In this document: positions 8,376 through 18,400 of the stretch, in pieces
Layout of the letters: each line of letters begins with the position of its first letter
How positions within the stretch are numbered: the first letter of the stretch is position 1
NCBI GenBank assembly: GCA_014323545.1
Contig: CP058647.1
Coordinates: 2,520,001-2,584,000 of the forward strand
Origin: Hyphobacterium sp. CCMP332
GTDB taxonomy: Bacteria > Bacteroidota > Bacteroidia > Cytophagales > CCMP332
Length of the DNA stretch: 64,000 nt
Direction: 5' to 3'
Translations under genes and position numbers: made by a program
Notes under the pieces: model-generated
The model's database searches: none
Seen by the model: the letters and a program-made list of their open reading frames with translations, nothing else
What the model was told of the DNA's origin: nothing

Positions 8376-10412
8376 ATGGAGAGAAAAGATAATTCAGTAA
8401 TAGATCAAAAATTTGCCGGTATCTATAAGCAATTATTTGAGGCTGCGGGAGAGGGATTAATAATTAGCAACACAGAAGGTAAAATCGTATTGGCCAATCC
8501 AAGTGCTAATAAAATTTTTGGATACGAATCGGAGCATTTGGATGGAATGAAAATTGAAGATCTGATTCCGAATGAAAAAAAAGATATTCACAGAGCACAT
8601 CGAAAAAACTATAATTCGAGGCCATCTGTCAGAACTATGGGGGCGGGAATGACGCTTTTCGCAAAAAAGAAAAATGGTGATAAGCTCCCTGTGGAAATAA
8701 GTTTGAATCATTTTAAGCATGAAGGTGAGTTGTTTGTGATGGCAATGATTACAGATATTAGCAAAAAATGGGAACTGGATCGCCAACTTCATAAGGAAAA
8801 AGAAACAGCTCAAATGTATTTGGATATTGCCAGCGCGATATTTCTGGTTATTGACAGGCAAGGAAAAGTCGAGTTATTAAATAGATCCGGAGAAGAACTT
8901 TTGGGCGTTAAAGAACAGGATATATTAAGTACAAACTGGTTTGACAATTTTGTGCATCCGAAAGATGTCAAGCTGGCTAAGGCATTTTTTAATAAGGCAT
9001 TTCATCAGGAAAACCTTGAGATGCATAAGGTTGAATTCCGTGTTAAAACAAAAAACAAAGGAGAAAAGACCATCTCATGGTTGAATTCTTCATTAAAAAA
9101 TGAAAATGGAGAAACCCGTGCTGTACTTTGTTCTGGCCAGGATATTACTGATAGAATAGAAGCAAGTGAAAAACTGAAACTCTATGCCAATAAACTGGAA
9201 AAAATGGTGGAAGTTAGAACAAAAAAGCTCACAGAAGCGGTAGAGAATCTTGGAAGTGCCAATAAGAAATTAGAAGAACAAAATAAGGAAATCAGACAGG
9301 CACAGCGTTTACTTCAGGAAAGTCAGGAACTCTATAAAATCATTGCACGAAATTTTCCAAAGGGTACAATTAGCGTTTTTGATAAAAACCTCGATTATGT
9401 GTTTGTAGAAGGAAAAGAACTGTATGAACTGGGTGTAACCAGTGAAATGTTAATTGGTACTAATTTACTGGACCGGCTATCACCGGAAATTAAAGAAGAC
9501 ACCCGACTGGCATTAATGGATGTATTGAAAGGAGAAGCAAAAAAAATTGAGGTTAATCAAAAAAATAATTTCTACTTGTTAAATGCTGTACCATTAAAAG
9601 ATATTAATGGAGATATAAGCCAAATTATGGTTGTAGAACAAAATGTTACAGAATCAAAAATGGTAGAAGAAAATATTAAAAATGCACTAAAAAAAGAACG
9701 CGACCTGGGGGAATTGAAAACAAGATTTGTTTCAATGGCATCTCATGAGTTTCGCACTCCTTTAAGTACTATACTCTCTTCCGTATCATTGATCAAAAAG
9801 TATCTTGAAAACGAAAATCCGGAAAAAATCGATAAACATATTTCGAGAATTAAATCTTCAGTTTCCAATTTGACCAACATTTTGAATGACTTTCTTTCAT
9901 TGGGAAAACTCGAAGAAGGAAAAATTTCTGTAAGCAAGGAAAGAATTTCAATTCCACAACTGGCTATGGAAATTACAGAGGAAATGCAAAGTCAGGCAAA
10001 AAATGGTCAGAACATTAATTTCCAGCACAGCGGTGAAAGCGAGGATTTTGAAATAGATAAAGGTATATTGAGAAATATCATTACCAATTTACTTTCGAAT
10101 GCCCTTAAATACTCTTCTGAAAATAGCGAAATTAGAGTCAATTCTGAAATTTCAAATTCAAATTTGAAGATATCAGTTAAAGATTCCGGAATTGGAATCC
10201 CAGTTGAAGAACAAAAGTTTTTATTTGACCGTTTTTTTAGAGCAAAAAATGCGTCCAACATACAAGGAACTGGATTGGGTTTAAACATTGTAAAGAAATA
10301 TGTTGAATTAATGGGTGGGCAAATTAGCTTTACAAGTAGACCCGAAAAAGGTACAATTTTTACAGTTATCTTTGACCAGAAAGACATAGATACCATAATA
10401 GAAGAACAATGA
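8376..10412 (+). CDS. PAS-domain sensor histidine kinase, FixL-like first PAS
   Basis: This 678-residue kinase has no membrane helix and is probably cytoplasmic. PAS domain 1 (about 14-130) resembles FixL: HRAHRKNY, then RTMGAGM and DKLPVEISL. PAS 2 spans about 145-262, a coiled coil about 262-325, and a third PAS-like region about 325-425. The phosphoacceptor is His457 in SHEFRTPLST, followed by the ATPase domain with N box NIITNLLSNALKYS, DSGIGIP and GTGLGLN. The stop codon overlaps the start of the response regulator by four bases, so the pair is coupled. Its place beside the cbb3 operon suggests oxygen or redox sensing. Haem binding by PAS 1 is only an inference from likeness to FixL. Confidence 0.92.
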   Translation: MERKDNSVIDQKFAGIYKQLFEAAGEGLIISNTEGKIVLANPSANKIFGYESEHLDGMKIEDLIPNEKKDIHRAHRKNYNSRPSVRTMGAGMTLFAKKKNGDKLPVEISLNHFKHEGELFVMAMITDISKKWELDRQLHKEKETAQMYLDIASAIFLVIDRQGKVELLNRSGEELLGVKEQDILSTNWFDNFVHPKDVKLAKAFFNKAFHQENLEMHKVEFRVKTKNKGEKTISWLNSSLKNENGETRAVLCSGQDITDRIEASEKLKLYANKLEKMVEVRTKKLTEAVENLGSANKKLEEQNKEIRQAQRLLQESQELYKIIARNFPKGTISVFDKNLDYVFVEGKELYELGVTSEMLIGTNLLDRLSPEIKEDTRLALMDVLKGEAKKIEVNQKNNFYLLNAVPLKDINGDISQIMVVEQNVTESKMVEENIKNALKKERDLGELKTRFVSMASHEFRTPLSTILSSVSLIKKYLENENPEKIDKHISRIKSSVSNLTNILNDFLSLGKLEEGKISVSKERISIPQLAMEITEEMQSQAKNGQNINFQHSGESEDFEIDKGILRNIITNLLSNALKYSSENSEIRVNSEISNSNLKISVKDSGIGIPVEEQKFLFDRFFRAKNASNIQGTGLGLNIVKKYVELMGGQISFTSRPEKGTIFTVIFDQKDIDTIIEEQ

Positions 10413-11467
10413 TCAAGATACTTCTTATAGAAGATAATGTGGATGTAAGGGAAAATACACAGGAGATATTGGAATTGGCAAATTATCAGGTGGAAACCGC
10501 AGAGAATGGCAAGATTGGAGTAGAAAAGGCGAAAACACTCATTCCCGATCTAATAATTTGCGATATCATGATGCCTGAACTCGATGGGTATGGTGTATTA
10601 TACATGCTTTCTAAGAATCCTTTAACCGCATCTATCCCATTTATTTTTCTAACCGCAAAAACCGAGAAAACCGATATTCGAAAGGGTATGAATATGGGCG
10701 CCGATGATTATTTGACCAAACCCTTTGAAGAGATGGAATTACTGGATACTATCGAATCGAGGCTGAAAAGAAGCGAATTACTCAAAAAAGAATTTGACCA
10801 GAGTTCTGAGGGAATTGCAGAATTTATTGAAGAAGTAAAGGGGATTAAAGAGCTGGAAAAACTTTCTGAAGATCGAAAAACGAGAAATTATAAAAAGAAA
10901 TCGATTGTTTTTTACGAAGGCGATTATCCTAACTCGATTTATTTTGTGAATTCAGGCAAGGTCAAAACGTTCAAAATGAATGAAGATGGGAAAGAGTTTA
11001 TCACCGGACTTTTTAAAAAAGGTGATTTTATAGGTTATATACCCATATTAGAAAATTCAAATCATCCTGATACATGCATGGTAATGGAAGATTCGGAAAT
11101 ACTGGTTATTCCTCGAATGGATTTTCTAGATCTTGTACACAGCAATAGGGATGTGGCCAATAAGTTTATTAAACTTCTTTCCTCAAATGTGATGGATAAA
11201 GAAGAACAATTGTTAAATCTTGCATATAATACTGTAAGAAAGCGCGTAGCCACAGCATTAGTTAGTCTTTTCGATACATATAAAGAAGAAGACAAAGATG
11301 AGTTTTCCATGCCTATTTCCCGAGACGATTTAGCGAGTATGGTAGGCACAACGACAGAATCTGTTATAAGAACTCTCTCCGAGTTTAAGGATGAATCTTT
11401 AATTTCTATTAAAGGAAGAAACATAACAATTCTTCAGCCCAAAGAATTAGCCAAAATTAAATACTGA
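10409..11467 (+). CDS. Response regulator: receiver domain fused to Crp/Fnr-type DNA-binding protein
   Basis: Residues 1-120 form a CheY-like receiver with the acidic pair E8-D9, phosphoacceptor Asp52 (IICDIMMPELDGY), Thr82 and Lys104 (TKPFE). Residues about 150-265 form a cyclic-nucleotide-binding-type beta-roll (VFYEGDYPNSIYFVNSGKV). Residues about 285-350 are a Crp-type winged helix; the recognition helix GTTTESVIRTLSEF keeps the Glu and Arg that read TGA half-sites. There is no N-terminal cysteine cluster as in FNR, so any oxygen signal must come from the kinase through phosphorylation. It overlaps the kinase gene (ATGA). Likely targets are the TGAT-N4-ATCA sites near 8.29, 11.47 and 60.11 kb. 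Confidence 0.92.
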   Translation: MIKILLIEDNVDVRENTQEILELANYQVETAENGKIGVEKAKTLIPDLIICDIMMPELDGYGVLYMLSKNPLTASIPFIFLTAKTEKTDIRKGMNMGADDYLTKPFEEMELLDTIESRLKRSELLKKEFDQSSEGIAEFIEEVKGIKELEKLSEDRKTRNYKKKSIVFYEGDYPNSIYFVNSGKVKTFKMNEDGKEFITGLFKKGDFIGYIPILENSNHPDTCMVMEDSEILVIPRMDFLDLVHSNRDVANKFIKLLSSNVMDKEEQLLNLAYNTVRKRVATALVSLFDTYKEEDKDEFSMPISRDDLASMVGTTTESVIRTLSEFKDESLISIKGRNITILQPKELAKIKY

Positions 11468-11476
11468 TAAAAATCA
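11465..11476. promoter_or_regulatory. FNR-like site upstream of the universal stress protein gene
   Basis: TGAT-AAAA-ATCA begins at the TGA stop codon of the regulator gene and lies 120 bases before the chosen start of the stress protein gene. The spacing would suit an activator site, although no clear promoter box can be pointed to behind it. Confidence 0.45.
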
Positions 11477-11596
11477 CCTTTTGCTTTGACTGGCCTCATC
11501 GCAGAGTAAGGTGTGTCCATTCATTTTTGTAAAGTCACAAATATGTACAAAGGTCATTTATTATTGACCTTTTTTACTATTACAAGCGATTTTTAC

Positions 11597-12415
11597 ATGA
11601 TATCAGTACTTGTACCAACAGATTTTTCAAAAAATGCATATCACGCGCTCAAGTATGCGATCTCTATGATCAATGGAAAATCTATTCATGTGATATTGTT
11701 AAATACGTATCAATTGCTTCCCTCCACAAGTGAAATGTTTATTTCAATTGACGATATCCTTCAAAAGAATTCTGAGAAAGGTTTGAAGAATGAAATTGAA
11801 ACAGTACAAAAGGAATTTCCAAAGAAAAATTTTACTTATGATTTGATTTCGCTCAGTGGCAGTCTGAAATTTGGAATAAAACAAGTGATTAAAGACCAGA
11901 ATGTTGATCTGGTCATGATGGGAACATGTGGAGCGACAGGTCTAGAAAAACTTTTTATTGGAAGCAATGCCTCCGACATAATAAAGTCCATTGGTAAACC
12001 AGTTGTCATTCTGCCGGATGAAAAAAAAATAAAAAAACTGGATAAAATAGTTCTTGCCATTGGTTACTCAGAACCGGTTGACGCAAAAATGTTGCAATCA
12101 TTAAAATTGATGGCAGAATTAAATAAATCACGTATCCATATAGTTTCCATTGTTCCGGAGGGCAAGTCTTCTGAAATTATGAAAATTTCAAACAAAGCGG
12201 CGGTCTGTGCTGAGCTGGAAGATTTCCCACATAGTTATGAATTAATAGAAGGGAGTAATGTTGTGGATTCCATCAATAGTTTTGTCCTCAAAAAAAAAGC
12301 CAATATGCTTGCTGTTATTCCGCATAAGATGGGGTTTTTCGAGAGTTTCTTTCACAAAAGTGTGAGCAAGGAACTTGTGCTACGGGCACAAATTCCAATG
12401 ATGGCCATGCATTAA
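11597..12415 (+). CDS. Universal stress protein, tandem UspA domains
   Basis: The product of about 272 residues has two UspA-like domains (about 1-145 and 150-272). The first opens MISVLVPTDFSKNAYHAL and holds the ATP-binding-type motif GTCGATGLEKLFIGSNAS; the second is more degraded. The frame is open back to an ATG at 11513, but the extra 28 residues are hydrophobic and unlike the family, and the canonical Usp start falls at ATG 11597, so that start is chosen. Tandem UspA proteins are often induced under low oxygen or energy stress. An FNR-like site upstream and the adjacent regulator fit that. The gene is convergent with the giant surface protein gene, with only 23 bases between the stops. 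Confidence 0.85.
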   Translation: MISVLVPTDFSKNAYHALKYAISMINGKSIHVILLNTYQLLPSTSEMFISIDDILQKNSEKGLKNEIETVQKEFPKKNFTYDLISLSGSLKFGIKQVIKDQNVDLVMMGTCGATGLEKLFIGSNASDIIKSIGKPVVILPDEKKIKKLDKIVLAIGYSEPVDAKMLQSLKLMAELNKSRIHIVSIVPEGKSSEIMKISNKAAVCAELEDFPHSYELIEGSNVVDSINSFVLKKKANMLAVIPHKMGFFESFFHKSVSKELVLRAQIPMMAMH

Positions 12416-12438
12416 GCTATTCATTCACAATTTCAGTA

Positions 12439-15400
12439 TTACCTTGTAATAACCATTCTCGATTTGGTAATCCCGTATTTCGGATGAGCTATTTGGACAA
12501 TATACACTCCTGAAGCCTGGTCTTTAAGATTTAGCAAGACGCTCTTTGTACCGGAATAAATTTCCTCTTCAAACACCTTATATCCCATTTGATTGTAAAT
12601 CGTCAATACTTCTTCTCCCTCAGCCGGAGCTTCAAATTCCAAGATTGAAGTTCCCTTGTTCGGATTTGGATATAATTTAAAGTTAAATGTATTTGATGTC
12701 AACTGATTTTCAATAGCGTTAGGCACCCAAATATTAGTCGTATCATCGCTTGCTACCTGATATATTTCCCTGGTTACATTGTCCTGAATAAACGCTACTA
12801 CGTAAATACTATCAGGGTTGTAAACATTGTTATAATTCCAGTTGAAATTAATGGATCGAGAATCTCCAGGCACGTTAATAGTATTGATATTTGTTCCTGA
12901 AGCTTGAGGTAAGAATTTTTTAAATGCGCTTCTAAATTCAACACCTTGAGGAATTTGAATTGTTCCACTTGAAAAAGCATTCACCGGAATGAATTTTTCG
13001 ATTACAGCTATAAATGCTGTGTACTCTCTTCCCTGTACCAGATTTTGTTTGGCAGTATAGGTAACAGTTCCATTGAGGTTGTTATTTGTTTTTGTAACAC
13101 TCAAATCAATATCAAATTTTGCGTCTTTAAGTATTCTTTGAGCCACAAATTTTTGCTTTCCATCATCCAGAATATTGGCATTGGAAACCCAGGTTGAGGT
13201 CACATTGTTGAATACGTTTCCTTCAAAAACAGTCCTCGGAATAGTAGAAACGCCGTAAAATAATGATCTGGCACCCTGCTCCAATGAATTGTCTAAATTG
13301 ACGGGATCCTGACCGGGGAAATCCGTATGATACTGAATATCCAGAATATCATATTGGTTTCTCATTGTGTTTATTAATTCATTGTGATCTTTATCGCCTT
13401 GTCTTGCATTTTGATCTGAAATGTTTGTGAAATGCTCAATCAAAGTCAGTTTATCCCTTTCCTTAATCCGAACGTTCCCAAATGCAAAGCCCTCTCTGGC
13501 TCCAACGTTCACATTAGAACTTCCAAAGGCCATTCTTAGACGAACAAATGGATTATTAGAACCAATTGGCGGGTTATTTCTTAGGGTATCTAATTGATGG
13601 CGGGCTTCTCTCCATACAGAATCCTGTATGCTCCATCCAACCTGACCCAAAGCTTGATTTCCGGGGTTTCCGGCAATAGAACTTTCATTATACCATTCCA
13701 AACCTGTTTCTTCCAATCCTACGGTTTTCCATGTTTGACCTCTGTTTTGAGAATACTGAAGAACGACCCCATCATTTACAGCCAGATCGCTGAAATAATC
13801 AAATATTATCATTGGCCGTCTTACCCTTGAAAAATCAAAACAAGGGCCTTCCACATAGGATTTCTCTTGCGAGTTATAAGAACCATTAGCATTCGTTATC
13901 CAAACCTGTTGAATACTTCCATTTGGCCCGGTGTTAATTTTTGTGCCGTTTGGAAAAGCTTGTTCCCAGCTGTATCCTGTGCTAAGTGTAGCTGGACGCC
14001 ATTCAATACTGTCATTGTCGAAATCCGAAGTATATACAGCTCCATTTGATAGGTCAATCACAGGCCGGATATCGAGTCTTAAAATCGTATCATCCGAACA
14101 ACCATAACTTGTAGCCAGATCTAATTGCATTGCATATGCTCCTGGATCATTAAATTGATAGTTAAAACCCCCACTATTGACAAATGAATCTAAAAGATTA
14201 TTTTGATTAAATGGGAATTGACTTAGTCTCCATTTGAAATCCCCACTGCCAACAGAATCTGTGTTGTCTGAATTATTTGTGAAGACAATATCAATGTCTT
14301 CGCAGATATCATTGATATTAAATTTTGCAATAGGGGGGGCACCAAAGTAAATGTCCCTATCAGTATCGTCTTCGCAGCCAATGGTATTTGTTACTTTTAA
14401 TTCTATGTTATAAGTATTCTGACCAAGCCCTATAGTATCATAATCAAAAGTTGGATTTTGAACATTTGAAAATCGATTTGGTGCTAATATCCACTCCCAG
14501 GAAATTATCGAATCGGCGGGGTTACCCGGTGTATTATTATTTAATGATGTATCAACAAAATTAATCGGATCAGTAATACAAAACTCGTTGACTTCAAATC
14601 CAGCTACCGGATCTGCATAAATATAGATATCCTGGCTGTCAGTATCGACACAGGCACCGGATTGAGTTACTAGGTCAACATACAAAGTTAATGGACCAAC
14701 CGGTTGAAACTGAGGTGTAAATACATTTCCATTTGGATTTTGGCCATTTGGAATTCTTCTGAATATATTTCCGGCCAGAAACCCATTTGGTTGATTTTCT
14801 ATAATGATATAATTACTTGGATCAGATTTACAAAATTGAGAAAGAGAACTGATGGTATCCTGTATTGTAAATTCGATATTTGGTTTGGGATATACAGTTA
14901 CTGCTTTAGATAGTGAATCAATACATCCATAACCGTTAAGAACCGTATATTTAATAGAATCAGTTGTACCCTGATCCGTAAAAGCTGCCGGAATGACCTG
15001 GGGATTAAAAGTAGCCGAATCATTGGCAAAGTTTAAGATACCCGGGCCTGAAAAATAGCCGGAATCGAAATTAGAAATCCCACCCAATCCAAAAACTAAA
15101 TCAATTGTATCATATTCACAATACCTGGGAGATGGGCTGAAACTATTGTTCGTTAATCTAGGTAAAGGATTTACGATAAGGCTCTGAAATGCCTCATTTC
15201 TACATCTTGGTGCAGTTTCAGTTTCAGTAAATGTATAGTGCAAGGTATAATTGATAGGATTTAATACACTTTGTGCGATTTCATTTGGTTTTAAAAAAAA
15301 CAAAGTATCGTTTGGCTGACCACTTACTGAATTGAAAAAGTTTTCACTTGGTAGGATTGGATTACCATTGACCTGTACAGAACCAAACCCAGACATTGTT

Positions 15401-18400
15401 GAAGTTGGCCTTATGATAAGAGTGTCTACGCTTTTGCATATTTCCGGATTGTTACCGGTTATAGTTAAAAAGGATGTATCAATTAATAAGTCTAAATTAG
15501 GTGTATCTAAAACATCTATTATAAAGGTAAAAACATCCTGACAGCCCGTATTTGAAGTATAGTTAAATTGCAATGTATGTGGTCCTGTGAGATTGGTATT
15601 AATCGGATAAAAAGTCCAAACTGTATCACTAACTCCTGGACGAATACTAGTACCCATTGTACTTCCATCAGACAAATCGGTAAATACAGATTCATTAAAG
15701 TTTACAGTTGAAGAAATCGAAGTATCATTTCTTCCAACGAAGTAAATTGAATCTCCATTAATACAAATGGGAATCGTATCATTGTTGAGATTACTAATAT
15801 TGGGTTGAGATAACACAGAATTAAATACATTAACTCCGAGAAATGGTTCGGCCTCTATGTCTACGAGTTTGCTTACACTGTCAATGCATCCAGTGACCGT
15901 ATCAGTAAAGACATGTCGAATCTCATATTGAGTACCTGAAGGAAGGGCAGAAGAGAATTGGATAGTATCATTTGTTGGAGATCCAATCAATCCACCAGGT
16001 CCGGGACCCGGATCTGGTATTATTTTATATAAACCTGTTCCTGTAATTGGTGGGCCGGGTAGGAATGAACGATAAATATTTACAGCCGGATCTTCGGTGC
16101 AAAATTTATTAAAAGTCGGAGGATCATCATTAAATGAAGACAAAGGATCACCATTTATTTCAAAATTGCTTGGTATTCCATTGACTTCAACATTTTGAGA
16201 ACTGCTGTTAAAACACCCGGTCACAGGATGTGTAAATCCATAGGTTATCGTTTTTGTCCCGGCTGAGAATGTGGAAAAGGTTTGCTGTGGGTTAAATATA
16301 GCTTCTCCACTGCCTAAATTCAATGTATTAGTGTTTGAAGATGTGTATGTACCACCATTTTGATTTCCTTTTAACAAGATATAAGTTTCATTGCTGCAAA
16401 ATCTCAAATCCGAAATTGTATCTCCAAACAGAGTATCTGTTAAAACGTAACCTACGACTGGAAGCGGACTTACAGTCATCGTAAGTGAAGCTGAATCAAT
16501 ACAAGTGTTGCCAGGGTGAAATTGTCTGAAAATATAGGTAACTATATGATTTCCAACACCTGCGGTTACAGGATTGAAAATCGCGTTTTCATTATTTTGA
16601 GAAAAAACATTTGAAAAACTTGTATTATCATTCCCAATAGGAACTGGTGAACCTGTAACACTGACTTGTGCACCATCAATGCATAATGAATCGTCAAAAA
16701 CAGAGATTCCTACTGTTGGCAAGGCATTTATTGCAGTGTTTGCAAAAACCGAATCAATACATCCAATTGTATCCGTGAATACATAAAAGAATGTATCTGC
16801 AACATTTGGTGAAAGTACGGTAACATCAAGAAGCCCACTTAAAGAGTCAATGGCAATATGTGCTGTACCCACACCTCCAAAATATCCAGTACCCACCGTT
16901 GGAATAGTGGTGCCACCTATCAATGTGTCTTGAAGACTATTAATACAATAGTCAACATCCAATCCACTAAGCGTTGCTGTTGGTACCAGATTAACAGATC
17001 TAACAGAATCAACAGAATTAGTACACCCAAATATATTTGTGTAAGTATAGGTGAAGTTTTGCGTACCCAATGTTGGAATCCCAGGAGTAAATTCAACAGT
17101 ACCAAGACTGTCATTATTACTAAGACCGGATCCTGAAAATACTCCAAAAGTTGTAACATTATCCGGTATTGGATTTCCAGTAATCAAATCTGTGACATCA
17201 TTTGAGCAATAATTTCCACTTTGCGAAAATGTCATACTCGGAGTTGGAATAGAATTCACCGTCAAACTAACAGTGCTGGTATCATTACAACCATTTGCAT
17301 CTTCATAAATATAGGTGACAATTGTGTTTCCAACTCCCGCTGTGATTGGAGCAAAATCTGCAGAGTTTCCAAAATTGCTTATCCCGCTTCCTGAGAAATT
17401 CTGTACAGCCCCACTTGAAGGAATTCCATTTAATGTTCTTACGGGGTCATTTAGACAAAATACAGAACTACCATTTGTATTAATAGAAGCATTCGGAGCT
17501 GTGTTGATTCTAATTGTTGTTGTCACGTTTAATACTGATGCACCCAATTGATAATCATACTGTAAAATATAATTACCCGGAGCAGCATTTGGATTAATAA
17601 CCCCTTGTGTCGTACTTGCTCCTAGAGGCGATAAAACTCCGGCAATAGGTACAAACCCAATGGGTGTTCCTCCCGAGGCTGGAACTCCAGTAATCGTATC
17701 CAAAGGCTCATCGCTACAATAGGCTGGTTCTTCTCCAATAATGTCACCTGAGCCTGCACTTGAGACTGTAACATTCAATAAATCAGAATCGCTACATCCA
17801 TTAGTATCGATCTGAGTATAGCTCAAATTAAAATTACCGGCACCGGTAAGTCCGGGAAAAAATTGATTTCCAAAAACACCCGGACCACCATATGTGCCAC
17901 CGGCTGGTGAACCTCCTGTAAGGGTAAATGCCGGGTCAGTGGTCAAATAACTGGTTTGATCAATAAATGAAACAGAAGTGTTTTCATTTACCGTAATATT
18001 TTCAGTGTTGGAACTGACACATCCAAATTCATTAGTGTAAGTATAGTCAATTGTAAAAGTTCCTGCTCCCGATACCAAAGGGTCAAAATCAGATATGCCA
18101 TTTCCTCCATCCGTTAAGCCAGAGCCTGCTACCAAACTGAATACACCTGTGGCTGGAAGAACAGGTGCAGGACTTGCAGAAATTGTTTGATTTCCATCCT
18201 CTATACAAATAGAATCATTGGGGATGGTTATTAAAATAGTATTCCCATTACTTATTTTTCTTTGAACTACGTTTGATGTTGCGTCATCGCCCCCTTTATA
18301 AGTTATCCTTCTAAAAAATCTAACGTTGGTATGCGGACCATTAACCGTGTATGAAGGAGAAGCTCCAGCCACAAATATTTTTGTCCATGATGCTCCATTG

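Noticed and set aside
8457-8861. 134-residue minus-strand ORF over the kinase gene
   Set aside because: It is a shadow of the kinase PAS domains, with no start signals or family likeness.
15332-17551. Several plus-strand ORFs inside the giant surface protein gene
   Set aside because: All are short, antisense to a clear long frame, and reflect the biased codon use of repeats rich in Thr, Ser and Asn.
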